A DNA stretch of 64,000 bases, from assembly GCA_022113835.1 (NCBI GenBank), contig JAILWY010000021.1, positions 6,448,001 to 6,512,000 of the forward strand, in the 5' to 3' direction. The translations under genes and the position numbers were made by a program. A model generated the notes under the pieces. That model saw nothing but the letters and a program-made list of their open reading frames with translations. It had not been told where the DNA came from and searched no databases. Every line of letters starts with the position of its first letter. The stretch's first letter is position 1. Positions 29,601-39,969 of this stretch are shown here, one piece after another. The stretch comes from Atopsyche davidsoni (lineage: Eukaryota; Arthropoda; Insecta; Trichoptera; Hydrobiosidae).

Positions 29601-32600
29601 ATTCTGTAAAATAAAAATTATGCAGAAATTAAATAATACAAAAGGTTTTATAATTAATGTATTTGTTTTTTAAATGAAACAAAGATTGTGGAATCAGTAA
29701 GCGCTCGAGTTTTATCTACATATTTAATTATTTGATAAATATTTGTGTGATAATAAATAAAGTATACATTACTTACTTGATTTAATTAAATAATATTTTA
29801 AAAATATATAAATTGTTGTGAAGACGGTGGAGTAATGAAGAAGTTGTTATAAAAATTCCCATCAAATAAACGCATTATTATAATTTTGTGTCACTCTGGT
29901 AAAATTATTTATAAGTATCGTTGAAGAATAACAACATAAAGTATATTGAGTGGGCTACGATTATATATTGATTTAATACTGTTTACACGATAAAATCAAA
30001 TAAAAAATACATACATAAATAAATTCTGAATATTTATAAAAAAATTAAAAAATATTAAATTAAATTTTATAATTTTTTTAACTCTTATTATTTTAATGAA
30101 TACTTTGACTGATACCTTAAATCAGTATTTATAGCTTAGCGAGTTTAGTCATCAATTTTATTTTAAGTATTGTTAAGGCTCCGCTGCTCTTAAGTCCTCT
30201 TTAATTTGGTTGCATGGCAACTCGAAACCATTATTAAAACTTAGTCCGGCAGTGGCTGGCGATACTGAAGCCGCGCTCTGCTGTTGTCATGTTCCCTTTA
30301 TTATATTTTCAGGAAAGCTTTTGAATAGGAAAATTAACAGCAGCTTCGAAGAATATTTATAAAAAATGCCCATGTCTTCGTATAATTATTCTTGAAAAAC
30401 ATATCAAGACGTAAATATTAAAACTGTGTATAATCTGCGTTTTATTGTGAACTTTTTAAAATTATATTAATTTTTCAAAACAGCAATATAGTTTATAAAT
30501 ATTATTTCTTTTTAAGACTAAAGTGATAAACAACTGTTTGTTTTTAAATTTTCTAATTAAAATTATGATTAAAGTCGGTTGTTTATCGAGATCAACAGAG
30601 CCTTTCTCAGCAAGTTTTGACTTTCGCCGATTAGAAAGGGTTGGTAATAGACAACATTATTATCAATATTCTAACGCTGGGGTTGCAGAATAAGCTTCTG
30701 CTATATGCTTAGACCCGAAGATAAATTCTCACCCGCTGGAAATATTACGGTTTGGTTAACGGAGTTTTGAACCTGTGAAAAATAAACCACCCTTCCATTT
30801 CTTATTGCCATTATGAATCTGATTAGTTCAGCAAATATTAGCCCTTATTTCTGAATTTCACTCGGTGCAATTATACAATATGATGCTTATTAAAAATAAA
30901 TTATTTATGAAAAGTAGCAAAAACGTGTTTATGTAACCTGTTGTTATGCATGTCTTTAAAGCATGCTCTGTGCAGGAGTTAAACTGTTTTTTTTTTTAAA
31001 TTTAAGATGCTATAATCAATCACCAAATGTAAATTAAGCGTTAAATATCAAGACAGTTATTTAATAAACAATTTTTTGTTCATATTTGACATATTCTCTA
31101 CAGTGATAATTAATTTAACACACTTTACAAATCTTATATTTTACAAAAACAAGTTTGCGGTATTCTAACAGTTTTTCAGCTAATGGAATATATTATAAAC
31201 AGGATCATTTATTATTTTGTCAACTCTGAGTGTCATAATGCAATTTAATTATATAAATCCTCTAGATTGCTAAATTTGACAAATTGAATTCGGCTTTACG
31301 TTGATCATTCAATTAAAAACTTAATGAGTCCGCGGGGAAACACGCCCAGTGTAGATCCTTTCATTAATTCAACGTCATGATACAATCATATCAACTCAGG
31401 GAGCAGCGATATTCGACATGTGAACAAAGCACTCACTAAAATCCTGTTAATACTCCAAACCACATGCAATAACATCATTTCACTAATTTTCATAAAAAAA
31501 TAATAGCTGCCAGTTTATACTCATTTGCACTGAATATACAATATTACAAATATTATATAAACTTATCAACTCGCGTATACATTGATCCTTAAAAAAAAAC
31601 TTTTGAAATGCCTAGACTATTCAACACCACCTCATGGTTTAAAATCACTTCATAATTTTTATTTTTTAATTTTATTATTAATATTGTGAAATACATTTTG
31701 ATTTAAAACCACCTTTCGTAAAAAATATATCACTGGCTATTTACTGAGCGATAATACTCAATAAAAAAACAACTTGTGCTAAAAATAGAAATACAGGACA
31801 TTTTTTAACGCGTATTTTATATCTAGAAATTCAGTCCAATAATGACTGATTTTTATTCCAGATATAACAAGATGACGTCGGCAGTGCAAAAAGTTCACGT
31901 TTTTGCTATATTTTTGCGTAGTGTACCTACGATAGCTTACAAAGCTACAAAGTTTTAATTAACATTTTTTAAAATATACAAGTTTATTGTTCCTGAAGCT
32001 CCTTTGAGTTGTTGCAAAGACGACTGCGTATTTTATTTAAATTCTGTTTGAAATTATTTGTTAATAACATTTAATTATATTTTATCAATATTGACTATTC
32101 CACGTCCATCCCTAAAACGTAATGGTTTAGGTTTTTTTAATCTAAAGTCAATGTTTGTTGGGTTTTTTGTTACAATATAATTTTATGACATAGGTGTAAA
32201 AGTTAATAACTATCGACATATATATAAGTATTTTTCCGATAGTACTTTGATCATTAGCTCTTTAAGAAAAACTGCTGAATGCGTCTTATTTTGATGATAT
32301 TAAATATATTTTTTTAACTAAATAAAGATAACAAATACATTGAGTAAAATAAATAAGAATGTATAATGTTTAATAGTTTTTGTATTCTTTTTCACGTGTC
32401 TCTTCTCATAGAAGTTTGGTGACCATCTCACTCAACATACTTATATGGTGTATAGTAGATCCCCGGATCCTTTCTTTTTGTATAAAGTTAAATTAATAAT
32501 ATTTTTTACAGTTTCGTCTCGATAGCATGTAGCTTAATTATATTAACAAGACGCCACTTATATATTTTTAATAAAATATCTTGTTACAACTTTTACGAAG

Positions 32601-35600
32601 TTCTAAAAACAGAAGGTTTCCTTCCTTGGAAATGGAAATAACATCCAAAATAAAGACGCTTACGTCTGAGTACTTCCACCTGACGACGCGCCTTGAATAG
32701 TAATAGGCTCGGTCTCAACATTCTCTTATAAAACTTTATTGTATCATATCCGAGGAATAACTCGCAGTTACATATGGAGATAAAGCGTAAAAAATATTTC
32801 TGTGAAAACTCATTCTCAAATATATGACCTGTGACGTCACAGCTTTACAGACAATATCGCTCAAAAATATTGTTGTATAGACTCGTCCTTGTGCAAATTC
32901 ATTCTTCATTCCCGAAGAGAAACTTTCGCCTTTAGTATTTAAAATTATAATTAATATTTGAATGACGAGACTTCAAGAGATTTTTCCGTACTAGATCAGA
33001 AAATACGTAAAACAGGCGTAAGTTACTTCGTGTAGACACCATACAGAAAAAATGCTTAAACTGCGTTCCGCGGGACCCCTCGGGTATTAGTGCTTCTTCA
33101 ACATATTTTCTAACTTAACAATATTTATGTGATTGATTCTTATATTCTCTTCAATTCAGGTAATATTTTTCTTGTCGTTTGACCTCTAAACATGGAGATT
33201 GTACAAAAATAATTAGAAAAATTGGTAAAAAAAAAATCTCAAATTTATTAGAAAATAAAATTTATATTACAGGCTCCATTGATGAGAATATGTTTAAACT
33301 ATGATGAATCAGTTTATTCATTGATTTTAATTACCGAGAAAGTAACATGTGTTTCAATTGCTTTAAACAATTTGCTTGCAACGATTTATTGCTTGTGTGT
33401 AGACGCACGCCACTGACATACTCGTATACAGTATGACAATACTATTTTGAGAGGTAGTCGAATACATTGACTAAGTCAACTAAGTAAAGTGATATCGTAT
33501 TAGAAACATTATTTTCCGACCAGTAAAAAAAATTAAATCAGATACAAACAATTTTAATTGTACAAGTATGAAATATCAATGATATTCACAATTAATATTC
33601 GTTTCATCAATATTCATTACCCATTTACAAAATTCCCAAAGGTCCAAGGATTTAATACTTACATAAAAATTAAGAATTTAATAATAAAAAAAAACGGGCC
33701 TGTTGTATCGCTTTTTACGAAATTCCGTATTGTATCTCAATTGATGATTTAATATTTTTTTTACAGAAGTGCTTATTGGAATTTCATCATAAAAAAATTC
33801 TGGCTGTTTTATTGAGAAAATCGTTCGCTACAAAATAAATTAACAAATACTGGTATATAATTGTATATCAATACATAAGGGTGAGTAAAAAAGTACTTTG
33901 AGCTTGGAAATATCTCAATTATAAACCAAATTAAAATATATTTGATATCATCATCCCTTCTAGATAGATGTTTCATAACAATAAGCAATACTCGAAAACT
34001 CGTCCGAAAGCCACATAGTTAACAGCGCAGCGCTGGTTAGCAGACCAACGCAAATAATAAAAAACGACCTCCAACTTGGAGACGTTACTGTTTTGGCAAA
34101 TAGTTATTATTAAATCATATAATTAGTCTGTTTGCTATTATGTTTTCCAAAGTTTTGGGAAAAATTACTTTTACTTTTATTAGAAAGTTAAAATAATAAT
34201 TATTTTGGGTTCTATATTATACTGGGCAAGGTATACTCTCCCCAAATTAATCACTTTTAATCATTCTTCTTCCTGTCTCCCTATGGTTAATAATACATAT
34301 TACAAAAGATGTGTTCATACAAATTAAGCTATTGCTTTTGTGAAGTGCAGATTTTTGTATGTATCGCAGATATTTTTTATATTATTAATTACTGAACACA
34401 TCCCACTTTATTTGCGATCTGAAAATATAAGCCAAAACAAATAAGCACAAAAATGTATGTTGTATGTTGTAAAGCACAAAAAGCAAAATTGTATGTACAA
34501 TTTGGTATTTATATACCACATTTAAAATGACATCAATTTTTAACGGGAAATTAACTCGAAATGGAAATAAGGGTTATAGATATTGACAGCGGTCCGTCAT
34601 TATTTATCGATTAATGATTCTGTTTCAGAATAAATTCCGTGTTATTTAAGAGCTTTCTAGGCTTTTGCGCTTTACATCCCCCAGAGGAAACGGCCTGTCT
34701 GAGGGCTCGGAGATTCGCGATCACGAACATCCGGCGTTTTAACTGATAATAGCAACATCGGTAAGATTCATTACTATTTAGCTTTCTAAAGCAGTGAGAG
34801 ATAATAGTAAATAAGTTCACACACAATAATTTTTAAATTCATGATATCACCTTTAAAAATTAACCTTTTTACAACGTTTGATGTACTTTTGATAGTGAGT
34901 GATGTTATCAATATGCTTTGTGTAACATTCAGAAAAACCTATTTAACTATACTTGAAACATTAAACGTGATGTGAATGTACCGTTTATTATTCTTTTTTA
35001 AATTTTAATGTGATATGAATATAAATCTACGGAAAATAAATCTTGTAAATTAAATGATTTTTCTACGAAATCTTCAAGAAGTGTAAGTGTAACGTGAACA
35101 AACTATAAAATATACAATGTATAAAACTTAGCTATGCAGAAATTAAAAATAGTTGTACGTTGGAATTTAGTTTTATTTATTAAAGACTTGTTGGATTTGA
35201 TTATTGTTTATTCGACCATCGATTAATAAATATTGACAAGATTTACGACTTGTCCTCTCATCCATGATCATCAATATTCATTAAACGATCCGAATGGAGG
35301 CATTACTCAATTTAAGAGCGTCTGCATTCGATTGTATTTTGACATTTTTTTAGTTAGTGTAAGTAAATATTAATTCGCAAATCACAACCACAATATACAT
35401 AGCCAATTTCAGTGTCGACTAAGATAGAATAATTGATGTTTTTGGAGACCTCGTCACATTAGAGGTGACTATGAGAAAAAACTAGATAAAAATAGATTCA
35501 ACTTGCTTTTTCGTACACGAGATAAAAATGAATACTCGCCCATTTAGCTTAGGTATAATCAGTAAACATTAGGCGCACGCGGTTTTTATGCCTCAAAAAT

Positions 35601-35929
35601 ACCCGGTCAATTCGTTTCTATTTATTTTGGTTTGATTTAAGGTGTGTATCGTGTAGCATGAATCATCTTGATGGCCCAACTCTTTCATACTGGCAGCCTC
35701 ATAAATAGAGGATCAGCTAGTAGCTGGGGGCAGATTATCCCTTCGTTTATAATGTACGCGGTTCGGAGGCACCGTGGGTGCGAGGGGGTCCTGATCCCCT
35801 GGGCTAGGAGGACTCACCCACGGCGGTGGCCACCCCCCACAGGCGGGCCAGCGGCTCCAGCAGCTCCCACAGTCCTCGGCAGCCATCCTCTCCGTACCGG
35901 CCCATCCTGCCGCGACACTTGGCGTCCAT
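2623..35929 (-). CDS. Multi-pass membrane protein, TMEM72-like, exons 1-3 (partial gene with a 33-kb intron)
   Basis: Three minus-strand exons join in frame: 35929-35818 (37 codons plus 1 nt), 2955-2895 (61 nt) and 2694-2623 (72 nt). All have consensus borders (donors GTGAGT, GTAAGT, GTAAGT; acceptors TTTCAG and CCAG), and phases 1 and 2 match exactly across both introns. The start ATG follows an in-frame TAA 14 codons upstream. The 81 residues read so far hold a short hydrophilic N-terminus (MDAKCRGRMG), a first hydrophobic segment around residues 27-48 (LWGVATAVVMCGVGVEMAV) and a second around residues 52-76 (IAGIYIVLGSIVVFFLEIMW). The pattern of a GVG-E motif in the first helix, then a glycine and a glutamate in the second, resembles the start of vertebrate TMEM72 as I remember it; the function of that family is poorly known. 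Exon 3 ends in phase 2, so the gene continues off the left edge. The gene model is well supported by phase; the family name is tentative. Confidence 0.68.
3984..4020. repeat. 17-bp direct repeat, two copies
   Basis: The 17-bp string AGTATATATACATTTTT occurs at 3984-4000 and again at 4004-4020, a 20-bp period. It is a simple local duplication in AT-rich intron. Confidence 0.8.
4146..4181. repeat. TA-rich microsatellite
   Basis: Interrupted (TA)n run within the large intron. A similar (TA)n run lies near 8460-8478. Both are ordinary slippage sequence. Confidence 0.8.
5446..5469. repeat. Perfect 24-bp palindrome
   Basis: The half-site TGTACATATTTA is followed immediately by its reverse complement, giving a 24-bp perfect dyad with no spacer. 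It could be a protein-binding dyad or a cruciform-prone AT palindrome. The sequence alone does not decide between these. Confidence 0.75.
13307..13440 (+). other. Exon-like segment, 44 open codons, unassigned
   Basis: A GC-richer 134-nt segment is bordered by an acceptor-like CTTCCCAG and a strong donor-like GTAAGAAG on the plus strand. It is open in one frame for 44 codons (VHEAYIRLTLEDAVGALV at the start) with phase 2 in and phase 1 out. No neighbouring exon with matching phase was found and I do not recognise the peptide. It may be chance, old transposon coding sequence or an exon of an unrecognised nested gene. Confidence 0.15.
14533..14672. mobile_element. Foldback MITE-like element
   Basis: Two arms of about 40 bp form an imperfect inverted repeat: 14533-14573 begins CTTAATCACACTACACA, and 14633-14672 ends with the complement of CTTAGCGCACTACACAT. 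Both arms finish on a shared GACAACCGA. The 59-bp centre has no coding potential. This layout fits a small non-autonomous DNA transposon. I could not see a clear target-site duplication, so the family is undetermined. Confidence 0.55.
16051..16106. repeat. 19-bp minisatellite, about three copies
   Basis: Units TAGAACCACCCTCCCTGGG (16051-16069), one with a single A-to-C change (16070-16088), and a partial third (16089-16106) are arranged head to tail. They lie inside a GC-rich island of about 400 bp (15.86-16.26 kb). Confidence 0.8.
17171..17208. repeat. Short imperfect hairpin
   Basis: AAATTTTATCACC (17171-17183) pairs with GGTGATGAAATTT (17196-17208) with one mismatch and a 12-nt loop. No function is apparent. 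Confidence 0.6.
17885..18252. repeat. Tandem duplication of about 180 bp, two copies
   Basis: Copy 1 (17885-18061) and copy 2 (18062 to about 18252) both start ACCTCATGGAAAGTTACGG and end in GATGTATACACCAACAAAAA. The first 56 bp are identical. The later part differs by substitutions and small indels, so the duplication is not brand new. Neither copy has an open frame. Clues to origin are absent: it may be a local duplication or two units of a longer dispersed satellite. Confidence 0.85.
26011..26688 (+). pseudogene. Retrotransposon ORF2 C-terminal fragment (post-RT region with zinc knuckle)
   Basis: About 225 codons remain open up to a TGA at 26686. The fragment starts in the post-RT segment (QRRAALRIICGYRTISGDAA then GMPPVDLMARER), which is typical of R1- and Jockey-type elements. 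It ends with a C-X2-C-X8-H-X4-C knuckle (CPLCDDYSDDAEHALFNC). The catalytic reverse transcriptase motifs and the endonuclease are absent, so this copy cannot move by itself. The absence of internal stops suggests a recent insertion. The open frame runs back into host DNA to 25828 only by chance. Confidence 0.8.
26907..26925 (+). other. Hairpin near the LINE 3' end
   Basis: GACCAGC and GCTGGTC flank a 5-nt loop and form a perfect 7-bp stem just before the element's A-rich terminus. It may be part of the 3' structure recognised by the element's own reverse transcriptase; this is inference. Confidence 0.5.
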
Positions 35930-36150
35930 GCTCACTCCATCCCGCCACAGGCGAGGTGATTTCCTTTACCGAGTTTCACAGTTCCGAAGTTTCCTTTCAG
36001 GTGGGAATGTCCGGCTAGAATCACAGCGCGCGAGTCCACTCGCAGAGGCCGTGCTCCATTTTTATATTTAGATATCAAAGCGATCAAGAGCACACTTGTA
36101 AATATAGACCGCACTGTAATGTTGTTTTGTTTGTTTGTTTGTTTATAATT
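35930..36150 (-). promoter_or_regulatory. Probable 5' UTR and core promoter of the TMEM72-like gene
   Basis: On the minus strand a TATAAAAA motif (36066-36059) lies about 130 bp upstream of the start codon of coding exon 1. A GC-rich, CpG-containing leader separates them. An in-frame stop in the leader rules out a longer N-terminus. A (TTTG)n microsatellite at 36125-36144 lies just upstream. Transcription start evidence would be needed to confirm. Confidence 0.3.
36125..36144. repeat. (TTTG)5 microsatellite
   Basis: Five near-perfect TTTG units upstream of the putative TMEM72-like promoter. Confidence 0.85.
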
Positions 36151-36929
36151 CGCTCGATAGCGCGTACATCAATAAAACTCACACTTTTATTATTTTAAAT
36201 AGTTAATTTCACTTTTACATCTACAGGTACCTTTTTATCTCTTCTACCAAATAAGCATTTATTTTATATCAATTATTACCAAACAGTGGCTACATATACT
36301 TGAGATTAACTGCAAAAAAATATTATTAATAAATAAAGTATATTGATTCATTTAAGTCCGTTATCCATTTTATTAACTGATTGAATTCAAAATATGCGCG
36401 TGCCGATTATTGCTGTGGGACCGAAAGCAAGTACACTGTTCTTTAGAGCATGCGAGACTAAAATAAATTCTCATCTTGAACGTTGATCGTCTGCGATTCA
36501 ACATTTATTTTAGATTTACAAAAAGTCAACATACTCGCATACAAATTTATTTTTAAATTTACCAACAGCGCGTTGTGAATATAAAAAAAATATTTAAACT
36601 TCTGTATAATTTTGAGTCGACTCAGGCAGGTACGAGTATGTAAGCACACTTGGATTTCTTATTTGCATAATCACACAGGAAAAATCTTAAAAAACCAATA
36701 TTTTTTGTAAAAACTTAATCGTGTGACTTATCAAAATAAATTATAATTAATACGTGTCGTATAAGAGGATTGAAACATACAAAAAAAATACCCCGAGTAA
36801 AATCACTTTTGCAACTATGTACCACTGTAACTTTTAAAACTTATACCACTAACATCGCGCCTTTTGTGGGTGTCGACGGGGAAATCTTTTGGTGAGCGGA
36901 GCTTTAATACTATACGATGCACTCACTGA

Positions 36930-37066
36930 TAGTTTTGCACAATTAAAAACTTGCTAGACGCTTTTCCGCGAGTCTGCTTCCGGACGAGCTCCCATACGCA
37001 CGACCGCCGCCGTCCGCGCACGCAGCCACACTGAGAGCTGAGCGGCTCCGTGGAAACCTGGGGTCC
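36930..37066. promoter_or_regulatory. CpG-rich block upstream of the TMEM72-like gene
   Basis: This block of about 140 bp is rich in CpG (for example CGACCGCCGCCGTCCGCGCA) inside very AT-rich DNA. On the minus strand it is followed by CTATCAGTGAGTGC, which could be a donor site ending a non-coding first exon about 1 kb upstream of the start codon. It could equally be an enhancer or alternative promoter. No open frame of note. Confidence 0.3.
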
Positions 37067-37074
37067 TGCTGCAC

Positions 37075-37370
37075 CAGGGGTGGGCAAGCTTTTGATCCCC
37101 GAAGACCTTTTTTTATTTTTTTTATTACAGGCAACGGTCTCCCGACATCGTATGTGTCAAGTGATCATAATAAAAGTAGTAACATAAAATCAAAAATAAA
37201 TTTAATTTTAAAAAAAAACATTGGTAATACTAAAAACATTCAATATTATGTTATTTTAATTTTTTAAAAAATGATTTTTTCTCAAAAAGTTTATGATGAT
37301 GTGGGACGGGCATCAGAGATGTGTACATATCGGACAGACGAGACCACGGTCGACGCTTTGGCCACCCCTG
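37075..37370. mobile_element. hAT-like MITE, 296 bp
   Basis: The left end CAGGGGTGGGCAAGC and the reverse complement of the right end, CAGGGGTGGCCAAAGC, form terminal inverted repeats typical of hAT elements. Flanking 8-mers TGCTGCAC (37067-37074) and TGCCACAC (37371-37378) match at 6 of 8 bases, consistent with an aged 8-bp target-site duplication. The interior is T- and A-rich with no transposase, so the element is non-autonomous. Confidence 0.7.
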
Positions 37371-37378
37371 TGCCACAC

Positions 37379-39969
37379 TATATGCGCACGCCGGATACTT
37401 CGGTTCGCGGTTGTCTTTAAACTTTAACCGACTAAACAAGATGGCTTTAAAAATTTAAAAAAAATAAATTCAAATACATACTATCATAGAAATAAATTAT
37501 GGTTCCAGGCTTCTTCAATCCCCGTTTCTACTTCTTCGAGTGACCATCTCACTGTGAACACATATTTTTCCTAGGCCAGTCTTATGTACTCCCGACATAC
37601 AGCCACTGGCGTAAATTTCGCATCCACGCATGTTTCCACCTTCCAATGCCCATACTTCTTTAAATTTTTCCTTGGACAATTAGCTGTAAGATGTTATGTT
37701 TATTTACTTATACTCATTTAACCTATTGTATACGGTTAGTTACAGATAAAAAATACGATTTGCAAAAAAAATACCATACAAGAACATTCCGTTTACATTT
37801 ATGAAATAACTGTAAAAAATACCGTTTTAGATTAAAGCCACATCAACTTAAAAATATAAAAAGCAGAAAAAATAAAATTACTACTGCAACTATTAGAAAC
37901 AGAACCCTTTATTAATTATATCATTTTAATTGTTTGGCTAGCATAAAGTCTAATTAACACTTCATATTTAATTTATATTAAAATTTACGTTTCTAGACTA
38001 GGATTACTTGTCGTCATTTTGAGACATAATTTTTTTGAAATTGTAAAACAGACGTGTCTTCGAGGATAGGAAGTACGCTGGCTTGACCACTGGGTCTACT
38101 ACATGTGCACAAACACATCACATCTCCACGTGTCACCACAACAGCAAGCCACACGGCTCTTGCACGCGCCCCGTACCCCGTCCTTTTAATTTTGCCATCT
38201 CAAACCAACATCTATTTTGTTATTCCTAAGTCATACGTCATTCTCCATACGTCACTACTAATAATTCAATTATTATTTTTTTTAAATTATAAATCTATTT
38301 GTAATTGATATAGACGTCATTTGAAAAAAATTCGAAAATGTAATGCTTTTTTTATCCTCAAGAAAATTATCTGAATTCACATTACTTTTTATCCGTGAAT
38401 TAAGTAAAGATTAGATTTCAAAATTATTATTTTCGTTGGTCAGTTTTTTTTATTTTAGGTACCGACTAAAAAAAGTGTGATCAATGTCCTATGCGGTTTT
38501 TACACAGATCAAAGTACTTGGCCGGTTTTTTGCAATTTGCGCATGAACCTCAAATTGTTCATTCCTCAAACGGAAGACATCTTAGATCGAATAATCCTAT
38601 CGAGGAGTCTATAAATCACACTACTACATAAAAAGTAAAAGCAATCAATTATTGGATCTTATGAATTTAAATGATCAAAAAATATAAAGAAATCATACAA
38701 TTTTAAACAGAGATGGTATTTTTCTCGGTGGTCTTTCTTCCCTTTGAAGCTAAACATGATTTAAAATATTTTTAGAGTTGAAAAAAATTATAATATTGAA
38801 TCACCCACAGTTATTACAAAATACAAACCAATTTTCAATTATCAAAAGCATTTATTATGAATGGTTATAATAAAATGTTATTTATCCACTTACATTATTT
38901 AATGAACCTCTTATTTTCAGCAAAAAAATCATTTGTTTCATTTCAAATACGATCTTAAAATATCCTCTAAAAGGGGGATATTTTAAGATCATATTTGGTA
39001 CATTTTTCTGTTCTTTTAAGTTCAATCGCTTTATTTTAAATATTTGAAAAACAACCAATGAAAAATGTTTTTTCTTCATTTAGTTTATGAAAAATATTAA
39101 TACGACAAAAACTTCCCACTTAAGAACTTTTAAGCTTCATAACATTTTTAACGATAAATAAAATATCCAATTTCCTATCATTTTGCACCCAGAGATTATT
39201 TTCTTATAATCTTACGATCTACTGAAATGTACCTCGATTTTTTGGTTGACCAATGTTATGGCCAATGCCAACAAATAAGTTATTTAGAAAAGTATACGAG
39301 TAGTAGTAACAACGCCATTGGGTTTGGGAACAATTGTCAGAAAAAATTATTAAATTGATAATTGAAACTAAAGAACTACACACGTCCGGACATGACATGC
39401 GACTGATTTGCAATTAACCATATGCGTCCAACCTTTTGTTGTTAACTTAGGCTGATTAATTTTGAATTAGTTTCTGAAACAATTTTCAAGCATTCTCATA
39501 AAAAATGTGAAACAAAGAGAGCATATTAAATTATTAAGGTTCTTTAGTTTTGTATGTGCTAAATATTCAAAAAATGGTGCGAAATCAACTAAACGTCAAT
39601 TACACAATTGATAAATAAACTGTTTTGGAAATTCATGCAAGTTTCCATAAATCCATAAAAAAATACAAATGTTGGGAATTCTAAAATAAAACCCTATCTA
39701 AATATATGTTATCTCATGGGTCTTAATTTTTTATGCAAATAATCTGACCAATGAGAACAAAGCAAATTTACATTATTAAGCTTCATTTTAAGTATTAGAT
39801 TTTTAAAGCAGTAAATAGGAGATTATAAACATATTGCATATTTTATATTATAAACACAATTTCATTTTTAACTATAGATAATATAAGTGAAACTGGGACA
39901 GTATAGCAGATGCATTTAATTTCAGACCGTTCTAATTATAATTTATGATAACTGAAAATGAAATAAATC
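37379..39969. other. Intergenic DNA between the TMEM72-like promoter region and DCTN6
   Basis: AT-rich sequence without a supportable gene. The GC-richer patch around 38.10-38.20 kb has no splice-bordered frame. The hairpin at 38944-38997 is listed separately. The DCTN6 3' UTR must lie immediately left of 39970. Confidence 0.5.
38944..38997. repeat. 22-bp-arm hairpin with 10-nt loop
   Basis: The left arm 38944-38965 (CAAATACGATCTTAAAATAT then CC) pairs with the right arm 38976-38997 with a single C/T difference, around the loop TCTAAAAGGG. Pairing does not extend outside the arms. It could be a tiny foldback element or a short hairpin RNA; it is shorter than usual animal microRNA precursors. 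Confidence 0.75.

Larger units (their letters stand above)
2956..35817 (-). other. Giant first intron of the TMEM72-like gene
   Basis: About 32.9 kb of strongly AT-rich DNA lies between coding exons 1 and 2. It is bounded by GTGAGT at 35817 and TTTCAG at 2956 on the minus strand. I found no convincing nested gene. It contains the LINE fragment, tandem duplication, foldback element, minisatellite and palindromes listed separately. It also holds GC-richer islands near 6.6, 7.5, 8.6, 11.7, 13.4, 14.1, 16.0, 17.5, 18.45, 21.4 and 30.2 kb that stand out from the background. Those islands lack long open frames and could be enhancers or old transposon debris. Confidence 0.6.
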
